A stretch of DNA of 64,000 bases from Streptomyces sp. col6 (GTDB lineage Bacteria; Actinomycetota; Actinomycetes; Streptomycetales; Streptomycetaceae), in contig NZ_RDBL01000014.1 of assembly GCF_008042035.1 (NCBI RefSeq), forward strand, positions 62,001 through 126,000, in the 5' to 3' direction. The stretch's first letter is position 1; each line of letters opens with the position of its first letter. The position numbers and the translations under genes are program-made. A model generated the notes under the pieces. The model was not told the origin of the DNA. It saw nothing but the letters and a program-made list of their open reading frames with translations, and did not search any database. Positions 9,093-17,988 of the stretch are shown piece after piece.

Positions 9093-10061
9093 TCAGAGCC
9101 GAAGCGCGCAGCGGAAACCGCCGTGACCTGTGCTGCTGTCGGGAGTGTTGGACGTACGGGCGGCTACCCGGTAGCGGTTGCAGTACGAGCGGTGGCACAG
9201 GTGCGAGCCGCCGCGCAGCACCCGGTTGCCGCCCTCGGCCGGCCCGGCCGGATCGAGCCGCGTCTCCGGGCGGTCCGGTACGTGCCAGTGGGCGCTGAAC
9301 CGGTCGGCGCACCACTCCCACACGTTGCCCGAGACGTTGTACAGGCCATAGCCGTTGGGGGCGTACGCCTTCACGGGCGCGGTGCCCGCGTAGCCGTCCT
9401 CCCGGGTGTTGCGGACCGGGAAGTCGCCCTGCCAGATGTTGCAGCGGTGCCGGCCCTTCGGGGTCAGCTCGTCGCCCCAGGGGAAGCGGGCCCGGACCAG
9501 CCCGCCCCGCGCCGCCTTCTCCCACTCGGCCTCGGTGGGCAGCCGCTTCCCGGCCCAGCGGGCGTAGGCGGTGGCGTCGTTCCACGACACATGGACCACC
9601 GGGTGGTCCCGGCGGTCGCCGATCGTGGTGCCGGGCCCCTCGGGCGCCCGCCAGCAGGCCCCGGCCACCGCGCTCCACCAGGGCGCGCCCGGAACCGTCC
9701 CCGGGAGTACGGCGTGGCGCGCCTCGCGGGGGACGAAGGCGCCGAACACGTAGGACCAGCCGATGAGTTCGGCCTCGGTGCGGTAGCCGGTGGCCTTGAC
9801 GAAGCGGGCGAAACCAGCGTTGGTCACACAGGCCACGTCGATCCGGAACGGGGCGAGCACGACCTCCCGCACGGGCCCCTCCCCGTCGGCGGGGAACGCG
9901 TCCGCGTCGGCGCCCCCCATCAGGAACGGCCCGCCGGGCACGACCACGGTGCCGCGCAGCAGGTCGGCGGTGCTCCACTCGGGCACGGCGAAGTCGGCCG
10001 GGGGAGCGGTGGTGGCGGTGGCGGCGGCGCTCTCGCGGCCCGGCCCGCAGCAGGCGCTCAT
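9093..10061 (-). CDS. formylglycine-generating enzyme (SUMF1/FGE family)
   Basis: 322-residue copper-dependent oxidase that converts the active-site cysteine of type I sulfatases to C-alpha-formylglycine. The fold markers are GGPFLMGGADADAFPADGEGPVREVVL near the N-terminus, HPVVHVSWNDATAYARWAGKRLPTEAEWE in the centre, and YNVSGNVWEWCADRF. Near residues 287-293 the motif LCHRSYCNRYRVAARTSNTPDSS carries both copper-binding cysteines (C-x4-C) known from aerobic FGEs, so this looks catalytically competent rather than a generic SUMF domain. The ATG at 10061 overlaps the stop of the ROK gene (ATGA). The sulfatase gene at 11492 is its obvious client. Confidence 0.94.
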   Translation of the reverse strand: MSACCGPGRESAAATATTAPPADFAVPEWSTADLLRGTVVVPGGPFLMGGADADAFPADGEGPVREVVLAPFRIDVACVTNAGFARFVKATGYRTEAELIGWSYVFGAFVPREARHAVLPGTVPGAPWWSAVAGACWRAPEGPGTTIGDRRDHPVVHVSWNDATAYARWAGKRLPTEAEWEKAARGGLVRARFPWGDELTPKGRHRCNIWQGDFPVRNTREDGYAGTAPVKAYAPNGYGLYNVSGNVWEWCADRFSAHWHVPDRPETRLDPAGPAEGGNRVLRGGSHLCHRSYCNRYRVAARTSNTPDSSTGHGGFRCALRL

Positions 10062-11287
10062 CGGGATGTCCCCTCGTTGTCGGCGGCGGCTTCCGGCGCC
10101 GGGCGGTCGAGCAGTTCGGCCAGGTCCTGGCCCGTGGTGCGCAGCAGCAGCGCCACACCGCCGAGGGCGGCGGCGTCGCCGCCAAGGGTGGAGCCGCGCA
10201 CCTCGATGGAGCGCGGGGCGGACGGCAGCGAAAGCGTGGCGATCTGTTCCCTGATCGGGGCGAGGACGAGGTCGTCGAGCACGGCCGGCTCCCCGTAGAC
10301 GACGACGCACTCCGGATCGACCTGTGCGGCGAGCGCGGCGAGCACCCGGCCGGCGGCGACGGCCGCGCCGCGCAGGACGTCGGCCACCTCCGGCCGGCCG
10401 CCGGCGGCGAGGGCGATCAGCTCGTCGGCGTCCCGGACGCCCACGCCGCGCTCGGTGCAGGCGGCGAGCAGGGCCGGGACGGAGATCAGCCCCTCCAGGC
10501 AGCCCCGGCCCCCGCAGTGGCAGGGCTTGCCCTCGGGGTCGCAGCTGGTGTGCCCGATCTCGCCGGCCGCGCCGTGGGCGCCGTGCACCAGCGAGCCGTT
10601 GACGACGAGTCCGCCGCCGACGCCCTGGGACCAGCGCAGGTAGACAGCGTTTTCGAAGCCTCGTGCCGCCCCCCAGGTGACCTCGGCGAGCGCGGCCAGC
10701 CGGGAGTTGTTGTCGGTGAGCACGGGGGCGCCGAAATGCCGGCCGAGTTCCGCGGCGACGTGCCCGGCGAACGGCGTCATCGCGTGACGGTCGGCGGACG
10801 CCGGATTCTGCACGAAGCCGGGAAGGCCGAGGCCGATGCCCTGGACCGGGGCGAGGCTGATGCTCTCGCGCCGCACCAGCTCTTCGACGGCGCGGATCGC
10901 CTGCGCGGCCCGTTCGGCGGCCTGGCTGTCCGCCGGGACCGGGGCGCTGTACCGGCCGACGATCTCGTGGGCGCAGTTGGCGACGACCACGTGGATGTGG
11001 TGGCGCTGGAGGTCGATGCCGATCAGTTCGGCGCCGCGCGAGTTGAGCGAGATCTCCAGGGCCGGCCGGCCGCGCCCCCTCGGCTGCTCGGGGTCGGGGG
11101 CCGGCTGCTCCACGACGGCGTTGCGTTCCAGCAGGTCGGACACGATGGCGAACAGGGTCGTACGGGACAGCCCGACCCGGTCCTTGAGCTCGCCCCGGCT
11201 GAGCGCCCCCGACCTGCGCAGCTCGCCGAGCACGGCGGCTTCATTGGCTCTGCGCAGGCGCTGGAGGGCATCGGTGCGTTCGGTCAT
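10058..11287 (-). CDS. ROK-family transcriptional regulator
   Basis: 409 residues: an N-terminal winged helix (about residues 8-70, LRRANEAAVLGELRRSGALSRGELKDRVGLSRTTLFAIVSDLLE) followed by a sugar-kinase-like ROK domain. The ROK zinc/signature element is present as CHCGGRGCLEG, and IGIDLQRHHIHVVVAN corresponds to the phosphate-loop region. Family proteins of this layout (NagC/XylR type) are usually repressors released by a sugar or sugar phosphate. It is divergent from the sulfatase operon and co-transcribed with FGE, so it probably controls the whole 9-21 kb locus. Operator and effector are not identifiable by eye. A TTGACA-18-GACCAT pair at 11294-11323 could be its own promoter, giving an almost leaderless transcript. 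Confidence 0.92.
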   Translation of the reverse strand: MTERTDALQRLRRANEAAVLGELRRSGALSRGELKDRVGLSRTTLFAIVSDLLERNAVVEQPAPDPEQPRGRGRPALEISLNSRGAELIGIDLQRHHIHVVVANCAHEIVGRYSAPVPADSQAAERAAQAIRAVEELVRRESISLAPVQGIGLGLPGFVQNPASADRHAMTPFAGHVAAELGRHFGAPVLTDNNSRLAALAEVTWGAARGFENAVYLRWSQGVGGGLVVNGSLVHGAHGAAGEIGHTSCDPEGKPCHCGGRGCLEGLISVPALLAACTERGVGVRDADELIALAAGGRPEVADVLRGAAVAAGRVLAALAAQVDPECVVVYGEPAVLDDLVLAPIREQIATLSLPSAPRSIEVRGSTLGGDAAALGGVALLLRTTGQDLAELLDRPAPEAAADNEGTSR

Positions 11288-11361
11288 GGACGCATGGTCG
11301 ATCGGTCAAGGGCTTTCTGTCAACGCGCCGGACGAATTCACACAATGTTTATTCCGGAGGG

Positions 11362-11391
11362 TTGACGTAAAAAAGTGGGTCTCCCTACAGT
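11362..11391 (+). promoter_or_regulatory. putative vegetative promoter of the sulfatase operon
   Basis: TTGACG at 11362-11367, an 18-nt spacer and TACAGT at 11386-11391 fit the housekeeping sigma consensus of Streptomyces. The spacer contains an A-run unusual for this genome. Transcription would start near 11398, leaving a leader of about 95 nt before the chosen GTG start of the sulfatase. It lies in the 204-bp divergent gap with the ROK regulator, where the ROK operator is expected. Confidence 0.5.
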
Positions 11392-11491
11392 TCCCGTCAA
11401 TCGCCGGAGCCGGAACGCGTCGAGCACCCCGCACCCGCCCGCCCGGCTCCCGTCACCACCCCTGAGCACGACCACCGAAAGGGCGGCCCGA

Positions 11492-12979
11492 GTGGCTCCG
11501 CGCAACGTCCTGTTCCTGATGACCGACCAGCACCGGACCGACACCCTGGGCTGTTACGGCAACCCGCTCGTCGAGACCCCCGCCCTGGACGCCCTCGCGG
11601 CCGAGGGCACCCGCTTCGACCGCTTCTACACCCCGACCGCGATCTGCACCCCCGCCCGCGCCTCCCTGGCCACCGGCCTCCACCCGTTCCGCCACGGCAT
11701 GCTCAACAACCCCGAGCGCAACGGCGGCAGCAAGGACGAGCTGTCCGACGAAAACCCCATGCTGTGGCGTCAGCTGACGGACCAGGGGTACGCCGTCGGG
11801 CACGTCGGAAAATGGCACATCGGCCGCGAGCGCGGCCCCGAGTTCTACGGCCTGGACGGCGAACACCTGCCCGGCGCACTCAACCCCGTCCACCACCCCT
11901 CCTACGAGAAGTGGCTCGACGAGAACGGCTTCCCGCCGTTCGCGGTGCGCGAGCCCGTCTTCGGGACCGCCGCCAACGGCACCGGGCGCGGCCACCTCAT
12001 CGCCGGCCGTCTCCAGCAGCCCGCCGAGGCCACCGTCGAGGCGTACCTCACCGACCGTACCCTCGCCCTGCTGGACCGCTACGCCGCGGACCGGAAGGCG
12101 ACCGGCAGGCCGTTCATGCTCTCCTGCCACTGGTACGGCCCACACCTGCCGTACCTGATCCCCGACGCCTACTACGACCTGTACGACCCCGACGACGTAC
12201 CGCTGCCCGCCTCCATGGCCGAGACCTTCGCCGGGAAGCCCGAGGTGCAGCGCCAGTACAGCGCGTACTGGTCCTCCGACGCCTTCGACGCCGCCGCCTG
12301 GCGCAAGCTCATCGCCGTCTACTGGGGCTACGTCACGATGATCGACCACCAGGTCGGACGCATCGTCGACGCGCTCAGGGGCCACGGACTGTGGGACGAC
12401 ACCGCGGTCTTCTTCACCGCCGACCACGGCGAGTTCACGGGCGCCCACCGGCTCAACGACAAGGGCCCGGCGATGTACGAGGACATCTACCGCATCCCCG
12501 GCATCGCCCGCGTCCCCGGCGCCCCCGCCCAGGTCAACGACGACTTCGCCACCCTCGTCGACCTCAACCCGACCATCCTGGAACTCGCCGGCGCGCCCGT
12601 GCCCGACCTCTGCGACGGCACCAGCCTGCTGCCCCTGCTCCACGGCGGGAGGGCCGACGCCACCCGCGACCAGGTCGTCACCGAATTCCACGGCCACCAC
12701 TTCCCGTACTCCCAGCGCATGATCCGCGACCGGCGCCACAAGCTGGTCCACAACCCGGAGAGCGTGCACGAGCTGTACGACCTGGAGGCCGACCCGCACG
12801 AGCTGCGCAACGTCTACGAGGCGCCCGCCTACGCGGAGGTCCGCCGCGACCTCACCGTCCGGCTCTACCGCGAGCTGCTTCGCCGCGGCGACCCCGCCTA
12901 CACCTGGATGAGCTACATGGCCGACATCGGCGGCGGCCGGGCGGCCGACGTCGACGGGGTCGCGGAGGAAGTGGCATGA
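11492..12979 (+). CDS. type I (formylglycine) sulfatase
   Basis: Arylsulfatase-type hydrolase of sulfate esters, 495 residues from the GTG at 11492. I prefer this over the ATG at 11375 because GAAAGG stands 7-8 nt upstream and the conserved sulfatase start NVLFLMTDQHRTDTLGCYG follows at once. The formylglycine motif is C52-T-P-A-R56-A-S, the C-x-P-x-R sequence that FGE modifies. The metal-site aspartates are in LMTDQ and in FFTADHGEFTGAHRL. There is no signal peptide with either start, so the enzyme should be cytoplasmic and act on an imported sulfate ester. Its stop overlaps the transporter permease start (ATGA). The exact substrate cannot be deduced. Confidence 0.93.
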   Translation: MAPRNVLFLMTDQHRTDTLGCYGNPLVETPALDALAAEGTRFDRFYTPTAICTPARASLATGLHPFRHGMLNNPERNGGSKDELSDENPMLWRQLTDQGYAVGHVGKWHIGRERGPEFYGLDGEHLPGALNPVHHPSYEKWLDENGFPPFAVREPVFGTAANGTGRGHLIAGRLQQPAEATVEAYLTDRTLALLDRYAADRKATGRPFMLSCHWYGPHLPYLIPDAYYDLYDPDDVPLPASMAETFAGKPEVQRQYSAYWSSDAFDAAAWRKLIAVYWGYVTMIDHQVGRIVDALRGHGLWDDTAVFFTADHGEFTGAHRLNDKGPAMYEDIYRIPGIARVPGAPAQVNDDFATLVDLNPTILELAGAPVPDLCDGTSLLPLLHGGRADATRDQVVTEFHGHHFPYSQRMIRDRRHKLVHNPESVHELYDLEADPHELRNVYEAPAYAEVRRDLTVRLYRELLRRGDPAYTWMSYMADIGGGRAADVDGVAEEVA

Positions 12980-13827
12980 ACGTGCAGGACAAACCCCGCG
13001 CACCGCACCGGGCGAAACCCCCGGGCCCGCGGGCCGTTCCCGAACGCGCCGCCAGGACGCCGAAGAAGAGGCGCGGCACCGGCCGGCTCACCTCCGTACT
13101 CCTCGGCCTCGCCTCTGCCGCGCTCGGACTCCTCGCCTGGACCGCCCTCGCCGGCAGCGGCATCAACGGCTTCCCCGGACCCGTCGTCGTGGCCCGCCGG
13201 GCGGGTGAACTCATCGCGGACGGCACGCTCTTCGAGGACGCGGGCGCCAGCCTGAAGCGCGTTCTCACCGGCTACGTGCTCGGCGTCGCCCTCGCGATCC
13301 CCGTCGGCTTCGTCATGGGCTGGTACCCGCTCGTCCGCCGGCTCATGGAGCCCTGGCTCCAGTTCTTCCGCATGGTGCCGCCGCTCGCGATCATCCCGCT
13401 CGCCATCGTGCTCATGGGCATCGACGAGACCCCGAAGATCTTCGTGATCTTCCTGGCCGCGTTCCTGTCCTGCGTCGTCTCCACCTTCCAGGGCGTCGTC
13501 GCCGTCGACGTCACCCTCGTCAACGCGGCCCGCGTCCTCGGCGCCCGCGACCCCCAGGTCTTCCTCGGCGTCGTCGTGCCCGCGTCCACCCCGTTCATCC
13601 TGGTCGGCATGCGCATCGGTCTCGGCGCCTCCTGGGCGACCGTGGTCGCCGCCGAACTCATCGCAGCCCAGGGCGGACTCGGCTACCGGATGCAGCAGGC
13701 GCAGGTCTACTACGACCTGCCGACCATCTTCGTCCAGCTCATCGCGATCGGCGCGATCGGACTCGCCATGGACCGGCTGCTCCTCCTCGCCGAGCGCCGG
13801 CTCACCCACTGGCAGGAACGGCGGTAA
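12976..13827 (+). CDS. SsuC/TauC-type ABC transporter permease
   Basis: 283-residue membrane permease of the nitrate/sulfonate/taurine importer class. A basic, proline-rich N-terminal extension of about 35 residues precedes six hydrophobic segments. The ATPase-coupling loop is VNAARVLGARDPQVFLGVVVPASTPFILVGMRIGLGASWATVVAAEL, typical of SsuC/TauC/ThiX permeases. The start ATG overlaps the sulfatase stop, with GGAGGA as ribosome site, and the ATPase gene follows after 3 nt. This class usually carries small solutes (sulfonates, sulfate esters, pyrimidines), not long oligosaccharides, which constrains what the locus imports. Confidence 0.9.
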   Translation: MNVQDKPRAPHRAKPPGPRAVPERAARTPKKRRGTGRLTSVLLGLASAALGLLAWTALAGSGINGFPGPVVVARRAGELIADGTLFEDAGASLKRVLTGYVLGVALAIPVGFVMGWYPLVRRLMEPWLQFFRMVPPLAIIPLAIVLMGIDETPKIFVIFLAAFLSCVVSTFQGVVAVDVTLVNAARVLGARDPQVFLGVVVPASTPFILVGMRIGLGASWATVVAAELIAAQGGLGYRMQQAQVYYDLPTIFVQLIAIGAIGLAMDRLLLLAERRLTHWQERR

Positions 13828-13830
13828 CCC

Positions 13831-14613
13831 ATGCCCAGCATCAACTTCCACGACGTGACGAAGGACTTTGCGGTCAAGGACGGCGGCTTCCTCGCCCTGG
13901 ACCATGTGAATCTGGACATCGAGGACGGCGAGTTCGTCACCGTCGTCGGCCCCTCCGGCTGCGGCAAGAGCACCCTGATGAACATCGCCGCGGGACTCCT
14001 CGACGCCACCGGCGGCGAAGTCCTCGTCGACGGAGCACCCGTCAGCGGCCCCGCACCCGAACGCGGCGTCATCTTCCAGCAGTACGCCCTCTTCCCCTGG
14101 ATGACCGTCGCCGCCAACGTCGAGTACGGCCTCAAGGTCGCCGGGGTCAGGAAGCAGGAACGCCGCCGCCGGGCCCGCGAGGTCATCGAGCTCGTCGGCC
14201 TCACCGACTTCGCCGACGCCCTGCCCAAGACCCTCTCCGGCGGCATGAAACAGCGCTGCGCCATCGCCCGCGCCTACGCCGTGAATCCCAAGGTGCTCCT
14301 GATGGACGAGCCCTTCGGCGCCCTCGACTCGCTCACCCGGGTCCGCATGCAGGAATCGCTCCTGGACACCTGGGGCCGCGACCGGCGCACCGTCATGTTC
14401 ATCACCCACGACGTCGACGAGGCGGTCTTCCTCGCCAACCGCGTCGTCGTCATGGCGGCCCGCCCCGGCCGCGTCCACACCGTCATCCCGGTCACGCTGC
14501 CCTACCCGCGCACCGAGGAACACCGCCTGTCGCCGGAGTTCGCCGCACTGCGCGCCCAAGTGTGGCACGCCGTGCACCACCAGCCCGCCCCGCTCGAAGG
14601 AATCGCGTCATGA
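13831..14613 (+). CDS. SsuB/TauB-type ABC transporter ATP-binding protein
   Basis: 260-residue ATPase energising the importer. Walker A is GPSGCGKST (about residues 44-52), the Q-loop is FQQYALFPW, the signature is LSGGMKQRCAIARA, and Walker B is VLLMDEPFGALD followed by the H-loop in FITHDVDEAVFLANRVVVM. The run ALFPWMTVAANVEYGL and the MKQR signature place it in the nitrate/sulfonate/taurine ATPase group. It lies between permease and binding protein and shares ATGA with the latter, so all three components are co-translated. Confidence 0.93.
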   Translation: MPSINFHDVTKDFAVKDGGFLALDHVNLDIEDGEFVTVVGPSGCGKSTLMNIAAGLLDATGGEVLVDGAPVSGPAPERGVIFQQYALFPWMTVAANVEYGLKVAGVRKQERRRRAREVIELVGLTDFADALPKTLSGGMKQRCAIARAYAVNPKVLLMDEPFGALDSLTRVRMQESLLDTWGRDRRTVMFITHDVDEAVFLANRVVVMAARPGRVHTVIPVTLPYPRTEEHRLSPEFAALRAQVWHAVHHQPAPLEGIAS

Positions 14614-15638
14614 AGCCGATCCGTGCCGCCCGCCGCCGCGCGGCGGGCCTGTTCCTCGCCCTGGCACTTGTCGCCACCGCGGCCGGCTGCGGAGACGACT
14701 CCTCGTCCGACGCGGCCGGCGGCCCGGCGAAGGTGACCTTCGGGTACATCGCCGACTACAGCGGTGCCGCCGCCCTCGCGGTCGCCCGGAAGCAGGGCCT
14801 CTGGAAGAAGGCCGGAGTCACCCCCGAACTCAAGGTCTTCACCAACGGACCCCTCCAGGTCCAGGCCCTGGGCACCGGCGACCTGGACTTCGGCTACCTC
14901 GGCCCCGGCGCCCTCTGGCTGCCCGCCTCCGGCCGCGCCTCCATCGTCTCCGTCAACATGCTTGGCCTCGCCGACCGGGTCATCGCCCGCCCCGGCTCCG
15001 GAATCGACAGGCCCGCCGACCTCAAGGGCAAGAAGGTGGCCGTCGCCGAGGGCACCTCCGGCGACATGATCCTCAACCTCGCGCTCGCCGGGGCCGGGCT
15101 GGAGCCCGACGACATCACCAAGGTCGCCATGGACGCCTCGACCGTCGTCACGGCGTTCTCCTCCGGCCAGGTCGACGCGGCCGCCACCTGGTACCCGCTG
15201 ATCGACACCATGAAGAAGAAGGTCCCGGACCTCAAGGAGATCAGCCGCACCGAGGACTACTACCCGAAGCTCACCTTCCCGAATGTCTTCGTCACCCAGC
15301 CGAAGCTGGCCTCCTCCGACCCCGCGCTCGTCAAGAAGGTGACCGGGGTCCTCAAGGCGGCCGGTGACTGGATCGCGGCCCACCCCGAGGAATCGGAGTC
15401 GGTCACCGCCGACTTCCTGAAGCTGCCGGCCGGGCAGCTCAAGGGCTCCACGAAGTACGTGAAGATCCTGCCCTCCGACGAGCTGACGAAGCTCACCCGG
15501 GACGGCACGGTCGACGGCTGGTTCGACGAACTGGCCGCCACCTTCCACCGGATGGGCAAGCTGCCCGACCCGGGCAAGGCCCAGGACTACTACCTCGGCG
15601 ACCTCTATGCCGCAGCCCGAAAGGCGGACCGCTCATGA
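14610..15638 (+). CDS. SsuA/NMT1-type solute-binding lipoprotein
   Basis: 342-residue periplasmic-binding-fold lipoprotein. The ATG at 14610 overlaps the ATPase stop. The signal MKPIRAARRRAAGLFLALALVATAAGC ends in a cysteine usable for lipid attachment. The mature part begins AKVTFGYIADYSGAAALAVARKQGLWKKAGV, the classic NMT1/SsuA opening, and later has DLKGKKVAVAEGTSGDMILNLAL and SSGQVDAAATWYPLID. Relatives bind sulfonates, taurine, nitrate or hydroxymethylpyrimidine. Given the sulfatase next door, a sulfated sugar or other small sulfate ester is my inference. It is coupled to the DUF4838 gene by ATGA. Confidence 0.9.
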   Translation: MKPIRAARRRAAGLFLALALVATAAGCGDDSSSDAAGGPAKVTFGYIADYSGAAALAVARKQGLWKKAGVTPELKVFTNGPLQVQALGTGDLDFGYLGPGALWLPASGRASIVSVNMLGLADRVIARPGSGIDRPADLKGKKVAVAEGTSGDMILNLALAGAGLEPDDITKVAMDASTVVTAFSSGQVDAAATWYPLIDTMKKKVPDLKEISRTEDYYPKLTFPNVFVTQPKLASSDPALVKKVTGVLKAAGDWIAAHPEESESVTADFLKLPAGQLKGSTKYVKILPSDELTKLTRDGTVDGWFDELAATFHRMGKLPDPGKAQDYYLGDLYAAARKADRS

Positions 15639-17887
15639 ACGACTCGCCGCACCACCACACCACCGCGTCCGACGGGGTGGGACGACGCGGCTTCCTCGTC
15701 GGAGCCGCAGGGCTCGCCGGGGCCGCCCTCCTGGCCGGGACCACCACCACGGGGGCCGTCGCGGCCGGCGGACCGCTCCGGGTCACCTCCGGCGGCCGGG
15801 CCCGCGCCTCCATCCTGTGGTGGGGCGACGGCAGCGCCGCGTTTGCCGCCGCCGAGCTGCGCGACTACCTCCGCGCGATCACAGGCGTCCGCCTCCCGCT
15901 GCGCACCGCCCCCGCACCCGCCGGCCCGCCCGAGGGCGTCACCGGCCTGGTCGCCCTGCACACCGGCACCGGCGGCGGCCGCATCCCCGCAGACCGCCTC
16001 GCCGACGCCGGACGGGAACTCTCCGGCGCCCTCGAGGACTCCTTCACCCTGCTCGGTGACGACACCTGCCTCCTGCTGACGGGGCACGGCGACCGGGCCC
16101 CGCTGTACGCGGTGTACGCCCTCCTGGAACGCGCCGGCGTCCGCTTCTTCGCCCCCGCCTTCCCCGCGTACGAGGGCCACCACGAACACGTACCGCACAC
16201 CCGCGACCTCGCCCTGCCGCCCGTACGCCACACCGACCGGCCCGCCACCGGGCTGCGGCGGCAGTACGCCGAGGAGGGGTTCAGCCACACCGCCGCCAGC
16301 CTGCCGCCGCTGCTCGACTGGATGGCCAAGAACCGGCTCAACACCTTCGTGTACCCGACCGACTACCTGGGCCTCGGCGTCACCGCGTACGACAAGGTGC
16401 GCGGCGTACTGGCCCGCGAGGCCGGCCGGCGCGGCCTGCGGATCGAGACCGGCGGCCACGGCTACGACAGCTTCCTGCCCAGGGCCGACTATCCGCAGTA
16501 CTACGAGTCGGGCGGCCCGGTGTTCGACCTCTACAACCCCGAGGCGCTCGACGCCTACGTGGCCAAGGTCGTCGCCTTCCTCCGGGAGCGCCCGGAGATC
16601 ACGGTCTTCGACTGCTGGCCCCCGGACGTCGGCGCCTTCCAGAAGCCGGTCCTCGACCGGTACGGCACCGCCTCCAACGCCGAGTCGGTCGTCGTCAACG
16701 AACTGGCCCGGGTGCTGCGCCGGGAGCTGCCCGGCGTCCGCGTCGAGCGCATCGCGTACGCGTCCACCGTGCGCCCGCCCGACGCGGAGCACGCGAGCGA
16801 CCCCGACGTCATCGTGGACTTCGCCGCCTACTCCCGTACCTACGACGGCCACCTCGGCGACCCGGCCGTCAAGCCCAACGTCCCCTTCGCGGACGCGCTG
16901 CGCGCCTGGCGGGCCACGCACACCGGGCCGCTCGCCATGTACGAGTACTACCGGCGCTACCGCTGGCGCAGCCTGCCCGTGCACCCGCTGACCACCATCG
17001 CGGGCGACCTCGTGTTCGAGGCGGGGCTCGGTCTCGACGGGATCGGCATGTACAGCGAACCCGGCGACTGGATCACGTACGAACACGTGCAGAGCCTGGT
17101 CGCCGCGCTGGCCTGGGACGGCTCGCTGGACGGGGAGGCGTTCCTCGACGGCTATCTGCACGCCCGCTTCGGCGAGGGCGCGGTGCCCGCGATGCGCCGC
17201 TACTACGACCTGACCCGGCCGGACCCGGACACGCACACCCCCGCCGCGCTCACCACCGTGTACGGACAGGCGCGTGCGGCGCTGGGGGAGGCGGCCGGAC
17301 AGGTGACGGACGCGGCGCCCCGCACGGTCCTGGACCGGCTGACCCGCAACGCCGACCTCGCGCTGGCCGACATGCGCGTCGGCCTGGCACCGGCCGGCAG
17401 CGCCGAACTCGACGCCGCGCGCCGGGAGTACCGCGCGCTGGTCCACCGCAACCGGTTCAACGGGATCTGCCTGCCGAACATGCAGGCGTGGTGGCGCTGG
17501 AACGGCCCGCAGAGCCAGGCCCCGTACGACGACGCGACGATCCGGCAGGCCGTCGTCGACACCTACGCGAGCCCCGCCGCCGGGTTCGGCGACCCGGGGG
17601 CCGTCGTGCTGGAACGCGGCGGCGACACCGTGCGGCTCGACGTGGAGGCCCAGGACGTCGACTTCACCGGCCACACCGTGCTCTGGACGGCCACCGCGCC
17701 GGACGGCGTCCGCGTCGAGCCGTCCCACGGCACGCTGCGGGTGCGCGGCACGCGCGGCGACGCCCAGCGGGTCGGGGTCGGCGCGACGGCGGACGCGGCG
17801 CCCGGCACCGGCCTGATCACTCTGGAGTTCCGGCTCGCGGACGGCACACCCCTCGTGGCGTCCCAGGTGGTGACCGACATCCGCTGA
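15635..17887 (+). CDS. Tat-exported DUF4838 protein, alpha-glucuronidase-like
   Basis: 750 residues with a twin-arginine signal (GRRGFLVGAAGLAGAALLAG, residues 16-35), so folded export is likely. After it, SILWWGDGSAAFAAAELRDYLRAITGVRLPL resembles the small N-terminal domain found before GH67/GH20-type barrels. The central part (about 200-500) matches DUF4838, found in glycan-utilisation loci and distantly like alpha-glucuronidases: FFAPAFPAYEGHHEHVPHTRDLALP, LDWMAKNRLNTFVYP, TVFDCWPPDVG, and the His/Arg-rich MYEYYRRYRWRSLPVHPL. The C-terminal 90 residues look like a beta-sandwich. No activity can be assigned with certainty. Translational coupling to the binding protein and position before GH35 suggest a role in breaking down the same glycan outside the cell. 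Confidence 0.82.
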   Translation: MNDSPHHHTTASDGVGRRGFLVGAAGLAGAALLAGTTTTGAVAAGGPLRVTSGGRARASILWWGDGSAAFAAAELRDYLRAITGVRLPLRTAPAPAGPPEGVTGLVALHTGTGGGRIPADRLADAGRELSGALEDSFTLLGDDTCLLLTGHGDRAPLYAVYALLERAGVRFFAPAFPAYEGHHEHVPHTRDLALPPVRHTDRPATGLRRQYAEEGFSHTAASLPPLLDWMAKNRLNTFVYPTDYLGLGVTAYDKVRGVLAREAGRRGLRIETGGHGYDSFLPRADYPQYYESGGPVFDLYNPEALDAYVAKVVAFLRERPEITVFDCWPPDVGAFQKPVLDRYGTASNAESVVVNELARVLRRELPGVRVERIAYASTVRPPDAEHASDPDVIVDFAAYSRTYDGHLGDPAVKPNVPFADALRAWRATHTGPLAMYEYYRRYRWRSLPVHPLTTIAGDLVFEAGLGLDGIGMYSEPGDWITYEHVQSLVAALAWDGSLDGEAFLDGYLHARFGEGAVPAMRRYYDLTRPDPDTHTPAALTTVYGQARAALGEAAGQVTDAAPRTVLDRLTRNADLALADMRVGLAPAGSAELDAARREYRALVHRNRFNGICLPNMQAWWRWNGPQSQAPYDDATIRQAVVDTYASPAAGFGDPGAVVLERGGDTVRLDVEAQDVDFTGHTVLWTATAPDGVRVEPSHGTLRVRGTRGDAQRVGVGATADAAPGTGLITLEFRLADGTPLVASQVVTDIR

Positions 17888-17988
17888 CCGCCACCCGAAC
17901 ACCGGCAGCCCTCGACCCGCACGGCCCAGCACGACCGGCTCCACGGACCACGGAAACGCACCATGAGCACACCAGCGAAAGGGCGTCC

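Noticed and set aside
11764..12975. Plus-strand frame across the sulfatase gene that continues into the permease.
   Set aside because: Only the part from 12976 is permease; the earlier stretch is an Arg/Pro-rich shadow of the sulfatase frame.
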